Positions 1-6,419 of a DNA stretch of 8,833 nucleotides are shown one piece after another; positions within the stretch are counted from its first letter, which is position 1; the number at the start of each line of letters is the position of its first letter. Where the stretch lies: positions 1 through 8,833 of the forward strand of contig CAZUZS010000127.1 in NCBI GenBank assembly GCA_964624795.1, written 5' to 3'. Below the pieces are notes generated by a model, which saw only the letters and a program-made list of their open reading frames with translations, did not search any database and was not told the DNA's origin. The DNA is from CAZUZS01 sp964624795. GTDB lineage: Bacteria; Calditrichota; Calditrichia; RBG-13-44-9. Both the position numbers and the translations under genes were made by a program.

Positions 1-2
1 TT

Positions 3-2027
3 AAAAAATTACTTGAGAAAAAAAATCGTCTTGAAAAATGGTATGAGTTTGAAAAGCTATTGATTGATTATCCGGCGTTTTTTAGTGAATATCCAGAAAG
101 TGAACAAATACTTGAAGGAGCGGTATTTGAGAATGCAGATCAGTTGAAAATGTTTTTAAAATCTATTTCTAGATATTATCTACCTAAAATCAAGAATAAA
201 TCGTTTGATTCATATATATTATTTAAGGAAAGCGAACCTTCCTTTGAAATATCAGAAGCCTTGAAAAATAATGATCCAGACAAGATTTTGATAAATGATG
301 AATCAATTAAAATTATCATTAAGGAATTCAAGGCTAATATCAGAATAAAAAAAGCTTTTGCATTAAATAGCTTTCTGACCATCGCTCAACTTATAATTAA
401 AAATGCGGATTCAAATATTCATTATACCAATTTAGTTAAAGAATTTTGGATTGGCTTTTCAAATTCCACGATTGATGAAATTAAATTGGTCTTATTTGAA
501 TTATTGGAAAAAGAACTGCTGTCGGCAATACTTGATACCTTGGATGAAAATATCCAAAGTTCTTACAAAAAAATTATAGAAGAAAAAATTGTTCAAGTAC
601 TTAAAATTTCGAATTATGACGATTCAGAAAGAGAAAAATACCAGAATGTGTTTGTTATGATTATGAAATCTAAATATCATTTTTCGCCTATAAACATAAA
701 GGATGTCTTTGATGGCTGGAAAAAAGATCATGAATATCTTAATTCATTGTTGAATATTATCAAAGAAAATGTGAAACATGAATATCTGCCAGAAAAAGTC
801 CTGAGACAACTCATAGAAAGTGAAATTGATGAAAAATCAATAGAGTTAATGAAAAATTGGAATCGTAATAATATTCCGGATCAAGTAGGTGAGAAATTAG
901 TTTTGATATTCTCTGATAGAATAAAGGGTCGAAACATCATAAATCCCCAGATCCTTAACCAACAAAGAAACAAAATTCAGCAAGACTTAGAATTGTTATT
1001 ATTGATAAATAAGGATTTCATAACCGAAAGTAACAAAGAAGACTTTATCGATAAACTCGAGGACATTACAAGTCACATACTTCAATTTGCAGGTAATCAA
1101 GAAGCCAACTCTAAACTTGGCATAAGGTTTTGGTTTGAAATTGTTTACCTTGCAGATATTGATACAGTAACTATTGATTCAAAGCTCCAACCAATTTTTG
1201 ACAAATTTGTTAAACAACAGGACATTGCCACTGCTGCTTTCGAAGAGAACATCATGTATCCTGAAAGTCTATTGCAATTAAAGAATACCAAAAGGTCAAT
1301 TTTCGAAACATCTACTGATTTACAGAGGTCTATTTATGAAAAATTAGAAGACAAACGTTTTTCAAATTTTGTTTTGATTTTATCACCTTCTATGGAGGTT
1401 GATAATATTCAGACTTTACTGGATTATTCTAAAGAAAAAGGTATAAAATTAAATTATGAAAAACTGTCAAAACATTTACTTCAGCAAATAATTGGTGAAT
1501 TAGTAAAAGAAAAAAAGGACATTTCGAAAAGGCTAAACTTTTTGATTGAAAGATTTGATTTAAAAAGGCACAGAAAAATAATTATTGATAACAAAAATGG
1601 TATTATAGATTATTGCAAAGAAAATCCAGAGCACGCTTATGTCCTTTTGAAGGAAATAAAGAGAGTTACAACATATAACGAATTCTATAATAACATTCTA
1701 AAAACGATTTTAAAATATTTAAAAGGCAGACTTGATGAATCGGAATCCATCGTTAGGTTCACAAATTTATCAGATCTAATTGAAAAAACTGAAAATAAAG
1801 AACACCTAAGCTTTGTATATTCATTGGCAAAACAGTGCTTAGAAAAAAATCAGGATATAAAAGAAAATAATTTTGGTATAGAGATCATTGATAAAATCTA
1901 TTACGATTTGCAGTCAGATGACCAAGAAGAAATCAAAGATCTCATTCTAAAAAATGACCATTTTAATGAGTGGGATGAGGATATCAAGAATATTTTGATA
2001 GCATTAAAAATTATAAATCCACATTAA
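3..2027 (+). CDS. Large AT-rich helical protein of unknown function, 5' end outside window
   Basis: The frame is open from the first in-frame codon of the window (position 3) to TAA at 2025-2027, giving 674 visible residues. A TTG at 60 could be read as a start, but the open frame before it encodes protein-like sequence (LEKWYEFEKLL), so the true start is most likely upstream of the window. The protein is rich in Lys, Glu, Ile, Asn and Leu, predicted almost entirely helical, and has no signal peptide, clear membrane segment, Walker motif, zinc site or nuclease motif that I can see. It therefore looks cytoplasmic, possibly a helical-repeat scaffold or the C-terminal part of a larger multidomain protein. 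Base composition is far more AT-rich than the following genes (a sample line at 541-600 has 14 G/C of 60, against 33 of 60 at 2161-2220), which suggests horizontal acquisition. Large AT-rich orphans of this kind often belong to defence islands, but nothing in the visible part proves that. Function unknown. Confidence 0.85.
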   Translation, partial: KKLLEKKNRLEKWYEFEKLLIDYPAFFSEYPESEQILEGAVFENADQLKMFLKSISRYYLPKIKNKSFDSYILFKESEPSFEISEALKNNDPDKILINDESIKIIIKEFKANIRIKKAFALNSFLTIAQLIIKNADSNIHYTNLVKEFWIGFSNSTIDEIKLVLFELLEKELLSAILDTLDENIQSSYKKIIEEKIVQVLKISNYDDSEREKYQNVFVMIMKSKYHFSPINIKDVFDGWKKDHEYLNSLLNIIKENVKHEYLPEKVLRQLIESEIDEKSIELMKNWNRNNIPDQVGEKLVLIFSDRIKGRNIINPQILNQQRNKIQQDLELLLLINKDFITESNKEDFIDKLEDITSHILQFAGNQEANSKLGIRFWFEIVYLADIDTVTIDSKLQPIFDKFVKQQDIATAAFEENIMYPESLLQLKNTKRSIFETSTDLQRSIYEKLEDKRFSNFVLILSPSMEVDNIQTLLDYSKEKGIKLNYEKLSKHLLQQIIGELVKEKKDISKRLNFLIERFDLKRHRKIIIDNKNGIIDYCKENPEHAYVLLKEIKRVTTYNEFYNNILKTILKYLKGRLDESESIVRFTNLSDLIEKTENKEHLSFVYSLAKQCLEKNQDIKENNFGIEIIDKIYYDLQSDDQEEIKDLILKNDHFNEWDEDIKNILIALKIINPH

Positions 2028-2083
2028 GAAGATCAATCATAAAGAGCGTGTATTCACTCGGTCCCGCCCGGAAAAAAGACTAA

Positions 2084-2359
2084 ATGGTTGCTGAAATCGC
2101 GCAAAACACCACCCTGAACGCCGGTGAAGTGGAGCTGGCGCTCAAAGTTCTGGGGCAGGTGGCGGAAAGGCGGGTTGCAGAAGGCCAGATCGTCGATTTG
2201 GACAACCTGTGCACCATTTATCCCAGCATCTCCAGCGACGGAGCCGACACCGAAGCGGATTTCAACGCCAATACCCATATCCGCAAAGTAGGGGTTCGGA
2301 TTCGCCCCAAAGCCAACCTGGTAGCCGCCGCCCAGGCTGCCGCATTGCAGAAAAAATAA
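2084..2359 (+). CDS. HU-like DNA-binding domain protein, apparently N-terminally truncated
   Basis: The 91-residue product matches from memory the core of the Bacteroidota-type IHF/HU-like DNA-binding domain (HU-DNA_bdg or HU-HIG class). It has helix VAEIAQNTTLNAGEVELAL (residues 2-20), a second helix ending in VAEGQIVDL, a strand region YPSISSDGADTEADF, and the closing VGVRIRPKANL followed by a short helix. Such proteins bind DNA as dimers and act in nucleoid organisation or related roles. Family members normally have roughly 30 further residues before the first helix. Here the ATG is directly preceded by an in-frame TAA (2081-2083), and no good Shine-Dalgarno is visible, only the purine-rich GGAAAAAAG. 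The gene begins just after the composition break with the AT-rich neighbour. It may be a 5'-truncated remnant or a naturally short paralogue. Fold assignment fairly sure; functional status uncertain. Confidence 0.6.
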   Translation: MVAEIAQNTTLNAGEVELALKVLGQVAERRVAEGQIVDLDNLCTIYPSISSDGADTEADFNANTHIRKVGVRIRPKANLVAAAQAAALQKK

Positions 2360-2375
2360 TACCTTAAAGGGGGCG

Positions 2376-2403
2376 GCCCGGCCCTTTCGCCATAGTGCCG
2401 GGC
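2376..2403 (+). terminator. GC-rich hairpin after the HU-like gene, weak terminator candidate
   Basis: GCCCGGC (2376-2382) pairs perfectly with GCCGGGC (2397-2403) across a 14-base loop, beginning 17 bases after the stop codon. No T-run follows on the plus strand, so it does not fit a standard intrinsic terminator. AAAGGG (2366-2371) and CCCTTT (2382-2387) offer a competing fold. It may serve as a transcript 3' end or be chance in GC-rich DNA. Confidence 0.3.
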
Positions 2404-2413
2404 TGTCCCTGAA

Positions 2414-2497
2414 AAAACATCAAGTAGTTTTCTCCAAAACATCAAGTAGTTTTACCAAAAACATCAAGTTGTTTTTATGAAAACATCAAGTAGTTTT
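2414..2497. repeat. Four tandem 18-base imperfect palindromes, 22-bp period
   Basis: AAAACATCAAGTAGTTTT occurs at 2414-2431, 2436-2453, 2458-2475 (one substitution, TAG to TTG) and 2480-2497. The 4-base spacers differ (CTCC, ACCA, TATG), so the start-to-start distance is exactly 22 bp each time. Each unit is a partial dyad: AAAAC pairs with GTTTT, and the inner C (position 8) with G (position 11). Conserved units with variable spacers at about two helical turns suggest binding sites for a protein on one face of the DNA, as in iterons or partition-site arrays, but no replication or partition gene is visible. The array ends 17 bases before the N-gap and may have been longer. Confidence 0.9.
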
Positions 2498-2514
2498 TTG
2501 TTGCCGGTGGAAAT

Positions 2515-2614
2515 NNNNNNNNNNNNNNNNNNNNNNNNNNNNNNNNNNNNNNNNNNNNNNNNNNNNNNNNNNNNNNNNNNNNNNNNNNNNNNNNNNNNNN
2601 NNNNNNNNNNNNNN
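2515..2614. other. Assembly gap of 100 N
   Basis: Exactly 100 consecutive N is the conventional filler for a scaffold gap of unknown size. The true length and content are not known. Frames reading across it are artefacts. Gene order across this point depends on scaffolding evidence not shown here. Confidence 0.99.
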
Positions 2615-2683
2615 GCCCTGCGGGCTACCCGATGACCTGCCAGACCGGGGATATTTTTCATGAACGCGATCGCAGGGCGTATC

Positions 2684-2695
2684 GAAGCGCGCTTC
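2684..2695. repeat. 12-bp perfect palindrome next to the HYGNNV gene's stop
   Basis: GAAGCGCGCTTC is a perfect 12-bp palindrome starting 5 bases beyond the stop codon of the minus-strand gene ending at 2700. It has no loop and no following T-run, so it is a poor intrinsic terminator. It could instead be a protein-binding site or chance. A wider inverted pair, GCCCTGC at 2615-2621 and GCAGGGC at 2672-2678, lies between it and the gap. Confidence 0.3.
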
Positions 2696-2699
2696 TCTT

Positions 2700-3227
2700 T
2701 TAGGACGGTACCTCAATGTGAAATACCGCCTTCTTGCCGTTCGCCGTAACCGTCACGTCGTAGGCGCCGTCCGGAAGCACTACATTGTTTCCATAATGCG
2801 TCGATTCTGCGCCCTTGCCGATCACCTGCATGATAACAACGGGAACCTCGGTGGCCTTTCCCTGCGGTTTTCCCTGTTTGTCAACCGGCTGGTATTTCAT
2901 GCTGACGTTCGCATCGGAAAGCGGCTTGCCGCTCTTTGCATCGAACACGTGCACGATGAGATGGTAATTGGGGCGAGGCTGCGCATCCAGGTGCATGGGC
3001 TCGGCTCCGGCCACAATTAACATACCCTTCAGGCTGGTATCGGCCTTCACCTGTTCGCTTGTATAGAATGGCTCGGCCGGCAGCACATGAAGCTCGATTC
3101 GCAGGCCGTCAGTAGTTGCGGTCTTCTCGATATGGATCTCATCGGATGGAGAAGCAGCAACCTGCGAAACGAAAAACGCCATAATGAACAGCGCCATAAG
3201 ATTGAATCTTTGCATTTTTGAAATCAT
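2700..3227 (-). CDS. Secreted periplasmic protein with HYGNNV motif, possible metal-binding partner of SCO
   Basis: The start is set at 3227 (MISKMQRF) because GGGAGGT sits 6 bases upstream; the frame extends to 3269, but that ATG has no such site. The product has 175 residues. Residues 1-25 form a Sec signal peptide (hydrophobic LMALFIMAFFV, then VAA before Ser26). The mature part is beta-rich, with HLIVHVFDAKSGKPLSDANV (89-108), a pattern typical of Ig-like or Tp34/P19-like periplasmic domains, and HYGNNVVLPDG (144-154), which recalls the HYG.NV.L segment I associate with P19/Tp34 iron- or copper-binding proteins. Possible ligands are Met78-His79, His89, His93, Met110, Met133 and His144. 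It lies 54 bases downstream of the SCO gene on the same strand, so co-transcription is likely and supports a role in periplasmic copper or other metal handling. The metal role is inferred from motif and context; the family assignment is tentative. Confidence 0.85.
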   Translation of the reverse strand: MISKMQRFNLMALFIMAFFVSQVAASPSDEIHIEKTATTDGLRIELHVLPAEPFYTSEQVKADTSLKGMLIVAGAEPMHLDAQPRPNYHLIVHVFDAKSGKPLSDANVSMKYQPVDKQGKPQGKATEVPVVIMQVIGKGAESTHYGNNVVLPDGAYDVTVTANGKKAVFHIEVPS

Positions 3228-3281
3228 AATGTGACCTCCCTTTTTTGTGTTTGTTTGCCAATCTCCCAAAATGCAGTTATT

Positions 3282-4013
3282 TCAATTTGCAATTCCCCGG
3301 GATTCCGCGGGAAGCAATGTGGAAATGACGTCCAAAAGCTGGTCATCCGGAATCCGCTCGGCATCCTGAAAAATTTTGCGAATATTTCCTTTCGTATCCA
3401 CGATCACCAGCATGTCGTTGTGAACAATGTCGTAGTCGGCGCCTGCCGCATCTGCCAGCGGATTACTTACCACCGGTTCGGGAATTGAGTCCTGTTCTGC
3501 CACGCCGCTTTCCGCTTGCCGGTCTTCGTCGGTATCCGCGACCTTTGTGAAGTAGACATGATAGCCATCCGTCACAATGCGGCGAATATCTTCAGGAGAG
3601 CCGGTCAGGTATTCCCAGTGTAAGTTGTTCGGAACCCACCCGTACTGTTTTTGAAATGCCTTCATTTGAGCGGGGCCGGTATTTTCGGGATCCACGTTAA
3701 AAGCAATGAGCTGAACCTGGTCGGCGATTCCGGCAGTCTTGAGAACTTGCTCCAGCATGATGAAATTATGAGCGATCAAGGGACAGTATCCACGGCAATA
3801 CGCAAACAAAAACGATACGATCTGCACCTTGCCATGGAACGACCTTGAGGAAACCGGCTGCCCTAATTGATTGATCAGAGTATAATCCGGCGCCCGGCCC
3901 AGGACAGGCAATGATTCCTTCTGCGGTGCCTGCCCGTAAAAGAACCGGCCCAGGACAAAGCCGCCGGCCCCAAATAATATTATAATGAACAGGTAAATAA
4001 TACCCTTACGCAT
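3282..4013 (-). CDS. SCO1/SenC-family thioredoxin-fold copper protein
   Basis: The 243-residue product has an N-terminal membrane anchor (residues 5-24, following MRKG, so N-terminus inside) and a periplasmic thioredoxin-fold domain from about residue 37 (VLGRAPDYTLINQLGQPV). The SCO copper site is present: CRGYCP with Cys73 and Cys77 (CxxxCP), and the distal ligand His198 in DYDIVHNDMLVIVD. SCO proteins deliver Cu to, or maintain thiols of, the CuA site of cytochrome c oxidase; some act in redox signalling instead. The start at 4013 is supported by GGAGG five bases upstream. The protein is longer than many SCO proteins because an acidic, Pro/Ala-rich stretch of about 35 residues (159-193) separates YFTKV from the His198 strand. 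It is the first gene of a probable pair with the HYGNNV protein. No oxidase subunit is visible in the window, so the client is unknown. Confidence 0.93.
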   Translation of the reverse strand: MRKGIIYLFIIILFGAGGFVLGRFFYGQAPQKESLPVLGRAPDYTLINQLGQPVSSRSFHGKVQIVSFLFAYCRGYCPLIAHNFIMLEQVLKTAGIADQVQLIAFNVDPENTGPAQMKAFQKQYGWVPNNLHWEYLTGSPEDIRRIVTDGYHVYFTKVADTDEDRQAESGVAEQDSIPEPVVSNPLADAAGADYDIVHNDMLVIVDTKGNIRKIFQDAERIPDDQLLDVISTLLPAESRGIAN

Positions 4014-4506
4014 TTACGCCTCCATCACTCATTTATATTTATGGGACGGCTCCCGGTACGGGTGTGATAGTACCCAATGCTGCACGATGTTCCTTTGTTG
4101 GGAATTCCGTACTTCTGATCCTGGTGACCGGCAAGGAAGTTCCATCTCGCACTCACCATATGCAAAATGACTTTTCGGGTAAACGGTTTAATAGGCCCCC
4201 CTGTTGAATTCATTATCTGATAGTCATTCAATACTTCGTCTTTTATTTCTCCAGGTCACTTTATAAATGGATTAATGCTCAAAGTGTTCCCAGAACCTGT
4301 CCCGGAAATAGCTTGGCAGCATCGTGGCGAATATTCTTCCTTTCGCCGGTTTGCATCCCGGCACACCAGCCCGTTCACGATCGCGGATTGCAGATTAGCG
4401 ATTGGTCGATTCGATCTGGGCCCAACAAACTGAATCCACCCGGTTTTGATTGGAAATTCTGTTTCTCTTTTCTAAATTGCTTCGGATCATATCTTAAGGG
4501 GGCAAA
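4014..4506. other. Divergent intergenic region between SCO and coiled-coil genes
   Basis: This 493-base stretch should hold both divergent promoters, but I found no convincing -35/-10 pair. Stretch 4025-4231 is free of stops in a minus frame (68 codons, no Shine-Dalgarno) and also in a plus frame from near 4030 to a TGA after about 4200, so neither frame stands out as real. The minus frame ends 11 bases before the SCO start. The right end carries AAGGGGG at 4496-4502, the ribosome site of the plus-strand gene. Confidence 0.6.
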
Positions 4507-5478
4507 ATGGAAGAAGATAAGAAAAAATTTGTTGAAGATGTCTCCAAGTCCGAATATTTCGATTTCCTGCTGGAAAAGCAAATTCAGAACAAATTGAACA
4601 GTTATGTGAAGAAGTACAAATGGATTGGCGGAGTGGCGCTTGCCGCCATAATTATTATCGGATCTTTTCTTGGAATAGAAGTCAGAAATCTGGAAAAGCA
4701 GAGGGCGGAGATCACCAGCCAGTTTGCTTCTTTCAGACAGAACATGAATACCCTTCAGACAGACATCGAAAGCAAACGGGCGGATATCGAAAAGCTGCGC
4801 GATTTCTTTAATATGTTCAAGGAAATCAATGACAGGTACACCAAATTTTATGAAGACAAATACACCGATTACGACACCCGGATTCAAGGCTACATCAGTG
4901 ATATGCAGGGTCTGACCGAAAAGACCCGAAACTTCCGGGATGAGACCAGGAGCGACCTTGACAGCATGAGTGGTAAAATAAGCTTAAGTGAATCCAATCT
5001 GACAAGCGCCCTGCAGAACTGGGACAAGGAGCGCCGGGAAGTAATCAAAACCTCCTCCACCGTTTATGCCTATGTGGAGCGGGGAAATGAGACCGAGCCG
5101 GGCAGCGAAGAATACCGGCCCGAATTTATCGATCTGCCCTTTTCCGACAAAACCATGCGGGTGACATTCAATGTCCAGAGAAAATCGAAGGAAAAAAACG
5201 CCGTTAGCGGGGAAGATGAGTTTGTGAAGGAAGCAAAATTATACATCACCATATATGACGAACACATGAAGCCGATACGCAAGGATCCTTACTGGGTGCA
5301 GGAAAAGCGGCCAATCAACCTGATCCAGGGAACCAACCACAGCCTGGAGGCCCAGTTTATCTACCTTCCTCCCAATCCTCTATTTCAGTCGGTGCCCGAT
5401 TTTGTCATCCTGGCAGTTTCGCTGAGACCGGATGCTTACCAGACAATGATGCAGGAAACAGGCGAAATTGCACAATAG
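4507..5478 (+). CDS. Membrane-anchored coiled-coil protein with C-terminal beta-rich domain, unknown function
   Basis: ATG at 4507 follows AAGGGGGC with good spacing. The 323-residue product starts with a charged cytoplasmic segment (1-37) ending in KKYK. One transmembrane helix follows (about 39-57, GGVALAAIIIIGSFLG), giving N-in topology. A long heptad-like charged helix region (about 58-180) contains ITSQFASFRQ and DIESKRADIEKL and is predicted to form a coiled coil in the periplasm. The C-terminal part (about 184-308) looks like a beta-sandwich: VYAYVERG, MRVTFNVQRKSKEK, AKLYITIYDEHMKPIRKD, EAQFIYLPP, FVILAVSL. No catalytic motif is seen. The layout resembles envelope-spanning adaptor or sensor-like proteins, but I do not recognise a family. 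It is divergent from the SCO gene and convergent with the next gene, so no operon partner is visible. Confidence 0.88.
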   Translation: MEEDKKKFVEDVSKSEYFDFLLEKQIQNKLNSYVKKYKWIGGVALAAIIIIGSFLGIEVRNLEKQRAEITSQFASFRQNMNTLQTDIESKRADIEKLRDFFNMFKEINDRYTKFYEDKYTDYDTRIQGYISDMQGLTEKTRNFRDETRSDLDSMSGKISLSESNLTSALQNWDKERREVIKTSSTVYAYVERGNETEPGSEEYRPEFIDLPFSDKTMRVTFNVQRKSKEKNAVSGEDEFVKEAKLYITIYDEHMKPIRKDPYWVQEKRPINLIQGTNHSLEAQFIYLPPNPLFQSVPDFVILAVSLRPDAYQTMMQETGEIAQ

Positions 5479-5604
5479 AACTTACTTTCCGTCAATGGGA
5501 TGAGGCTGGTCGTCGAGTAGGGCCGGGACAGGGTGTCTTGAGATGCAAGTCGGTCCGGCAGTGTCTCGGTACAGTCGTCTTGGCACAAGGGAAATTTCAT
5601 TTTC

Positions 5605-5634
5605 CGGTGTCCGTACTCCGGTCCCCGGTTTCCG
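5605..5634. repeat. Short degenerate CCGGT repeats in the intergenic spacer
   Basis: Three CCGGT-containing segments (CCGGTGTCCG, CCGGTCCC and CCGGTTTCCG) lie in tandem just downstream of the VOC gene's stop. They are too short and uneven to call a known element. Confidence 0.3.
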
Positions 5635-5638
5635 TTTT

Positions 5639-6052
5639 TTACGGCTTGTGCTCAAATTCCAGGAACTCGACCGGCGCCCCGTTGTCCAGGACCATCGCCA
5701 CCCGCACCCCCGGCGATGGGGAGCTGATGCCGCCGATCGTCTCCTTTCCCTCCAGCGCGGCCTCCAGGTCGTCCACCGCAAAGGCGATATGCGGCACGTT
5801 TTTGATAATTTCGGAAATGGGGCTGTCCGGCTCGAAGCGCATCCACTCGATGCCGTACTCGCTGCTCTCGAATCCGGAAACGTACATTTTATGTTCCGGC
5901 AGATATTTTTCGTCCGGCTTTACCTCGCTGGTGGGAATCCCAAGGTGATGGTAGCGCAATCCGCATGCTTCAATCGCAAAAGGCGGCTCGTGATCGGCGC
6001 GTTTGCGTCCATCTCGGCCCCGGTTCTCTTGTTCATTCATTTTCTCTTTCAT
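5639..6052 (-). CDS. Glyoxalase/VOC-fold family protein
   Basis: With the start at 6052 (MKEKMNEQ) the product has 137 residues; the frame reaches 6118 but the extra 22 residues are Cys/Arg-rich and not protein-like for this family. Ribosome sites are weak: GAAG lies upstream of 6052, and AGGA could instead serve the ATG at 6040. Residues 1-30 are charged and probably disordered. From about 32 the vicinal oxygen chelate pattern appears: RYHHLGIPT (33-41), KMYVSGFESSEYGIEWMRFE (55-74), then the second module VPHIAFAVDDLEAAL (86-100), SPSPGVRVAMV (111-121) and APVEFLEFEH (126-135). Candidate metal ligands are His35 or His36, His88 and Glu129 or Glu132. VOC proteins include glyoxalases, dioxygenases and isomerases; the substrate cannot be read from sequence. 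It stands alone, convergent with the coiled-coil gene. Confidence 0.88.
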   Translation of the reverse strand: MKEKMNEQENRGRDGRKRADHEPPFAIEACGLRYHHLGIPTSEVKPDEKYLPEHKMYVSGFESSEYGIEWMRFEPDSPISEIIKNVPHIAFAVDDLEAALEGKETIGGISSPSPGVRVAMVLDNGAPVEFLEFEHKP

Positions 6053-6356
6053 CCTGTTTTCTTCAAGCAAAGTGCATTGCTCACGGCGCCAGGTGCAGCA
6101 AAATTTTCTCCGAAGCACCTGAATTCAATTTCCACGGCATAAAATAAATAATCGGGCGCATAATGTCATGCATTTCTTCTTAATCTTGCTTGTGTAGGAA
6201 TATATTCGACAGGTCCGGCGGGCACGACTCAGATACCTTTGCCGGAACCGGGGAGCAGGCAATCCTATAAGAAATAATACCCGGATCGGGAAATCATTCA
6301 TCCGTTATTTCTCAGCTCCGTATGCCGCGTTTCTGCCGGATATGCAATTTGCCAAC
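6053..6356. other. Intergenic region upstream of the VOC gene
   Basis: About 300 bases lie between the VOC start and the terminator of the next minus-strand gene. I see no RNA gene, repeat or convincing open frame. It should contain the VOC promoter on the minus strand; AT-rich patches at 6138-6150 and 6265-6280 are possible locations, but no pair of hexamers stands out. Confidence 0.5.
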
Positions 6357-6395
6357 AAAAAAACGGCTGCTTCCTGCCGCGCAGAAAACAGCCGT
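6357..6395 (-). terminator. Intrinsic terminator of the type IX-sorted protein gene
   Basis: Read on the minus strand, ACGGCTG (6395-6389) pairs perfectly with CAGCCGT (6369-6363), and the stem is followed directly by seven T (6363-6357, the last stem base included). The loop of 19 bases holds a minor CTG/CAG pairing. The stem begins 24 bases after the stop codon at 6420. This is a standard Rho-independent terminator. Confidence 0.85.
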
Positions 6396-6419
6396 CGGAT
6401 AAATTTCCGCTGGTAAGAT

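Noticed and set aside
3..2027. P-loop NTPase (KAP/STAND-like) assignment
   Set aside because: The helical layout vaguely recalls the C-terminal parts of such proteins, but no Walker A or B motif is visible in the portion present.
2414..2497. CRISPR array
   Set aside because: The spacers are only 4 bases and the repeats 18 bases, far from CRISPR dimensions, and no cas gene is present.
2464..2716. Two minus-strand open frames spanning the N-gap
   Set aside because: Half of each frame is N, so the open frame is an artefact of unknown sequence.
4025..4231. 68-codon minus-strand gene upstream of SCO
   Set aside because: It has no Shine-Dalgarno, odd composition, and an equally open frame on the opposite strand; kept only as an observation.
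4446..4476. Promoter with TTGATT and TCTAAA for the coiled-coil gene
   Set aside because: The 19-base spacing and poor -10 match are no better than chance in this AT-rich stretch.
5543..6142. 199-codon plus-strand frame opposite the VOC gene
   Set aside because: It is the antisense shadow of a clear VOC-family coding region and its product has no family features.
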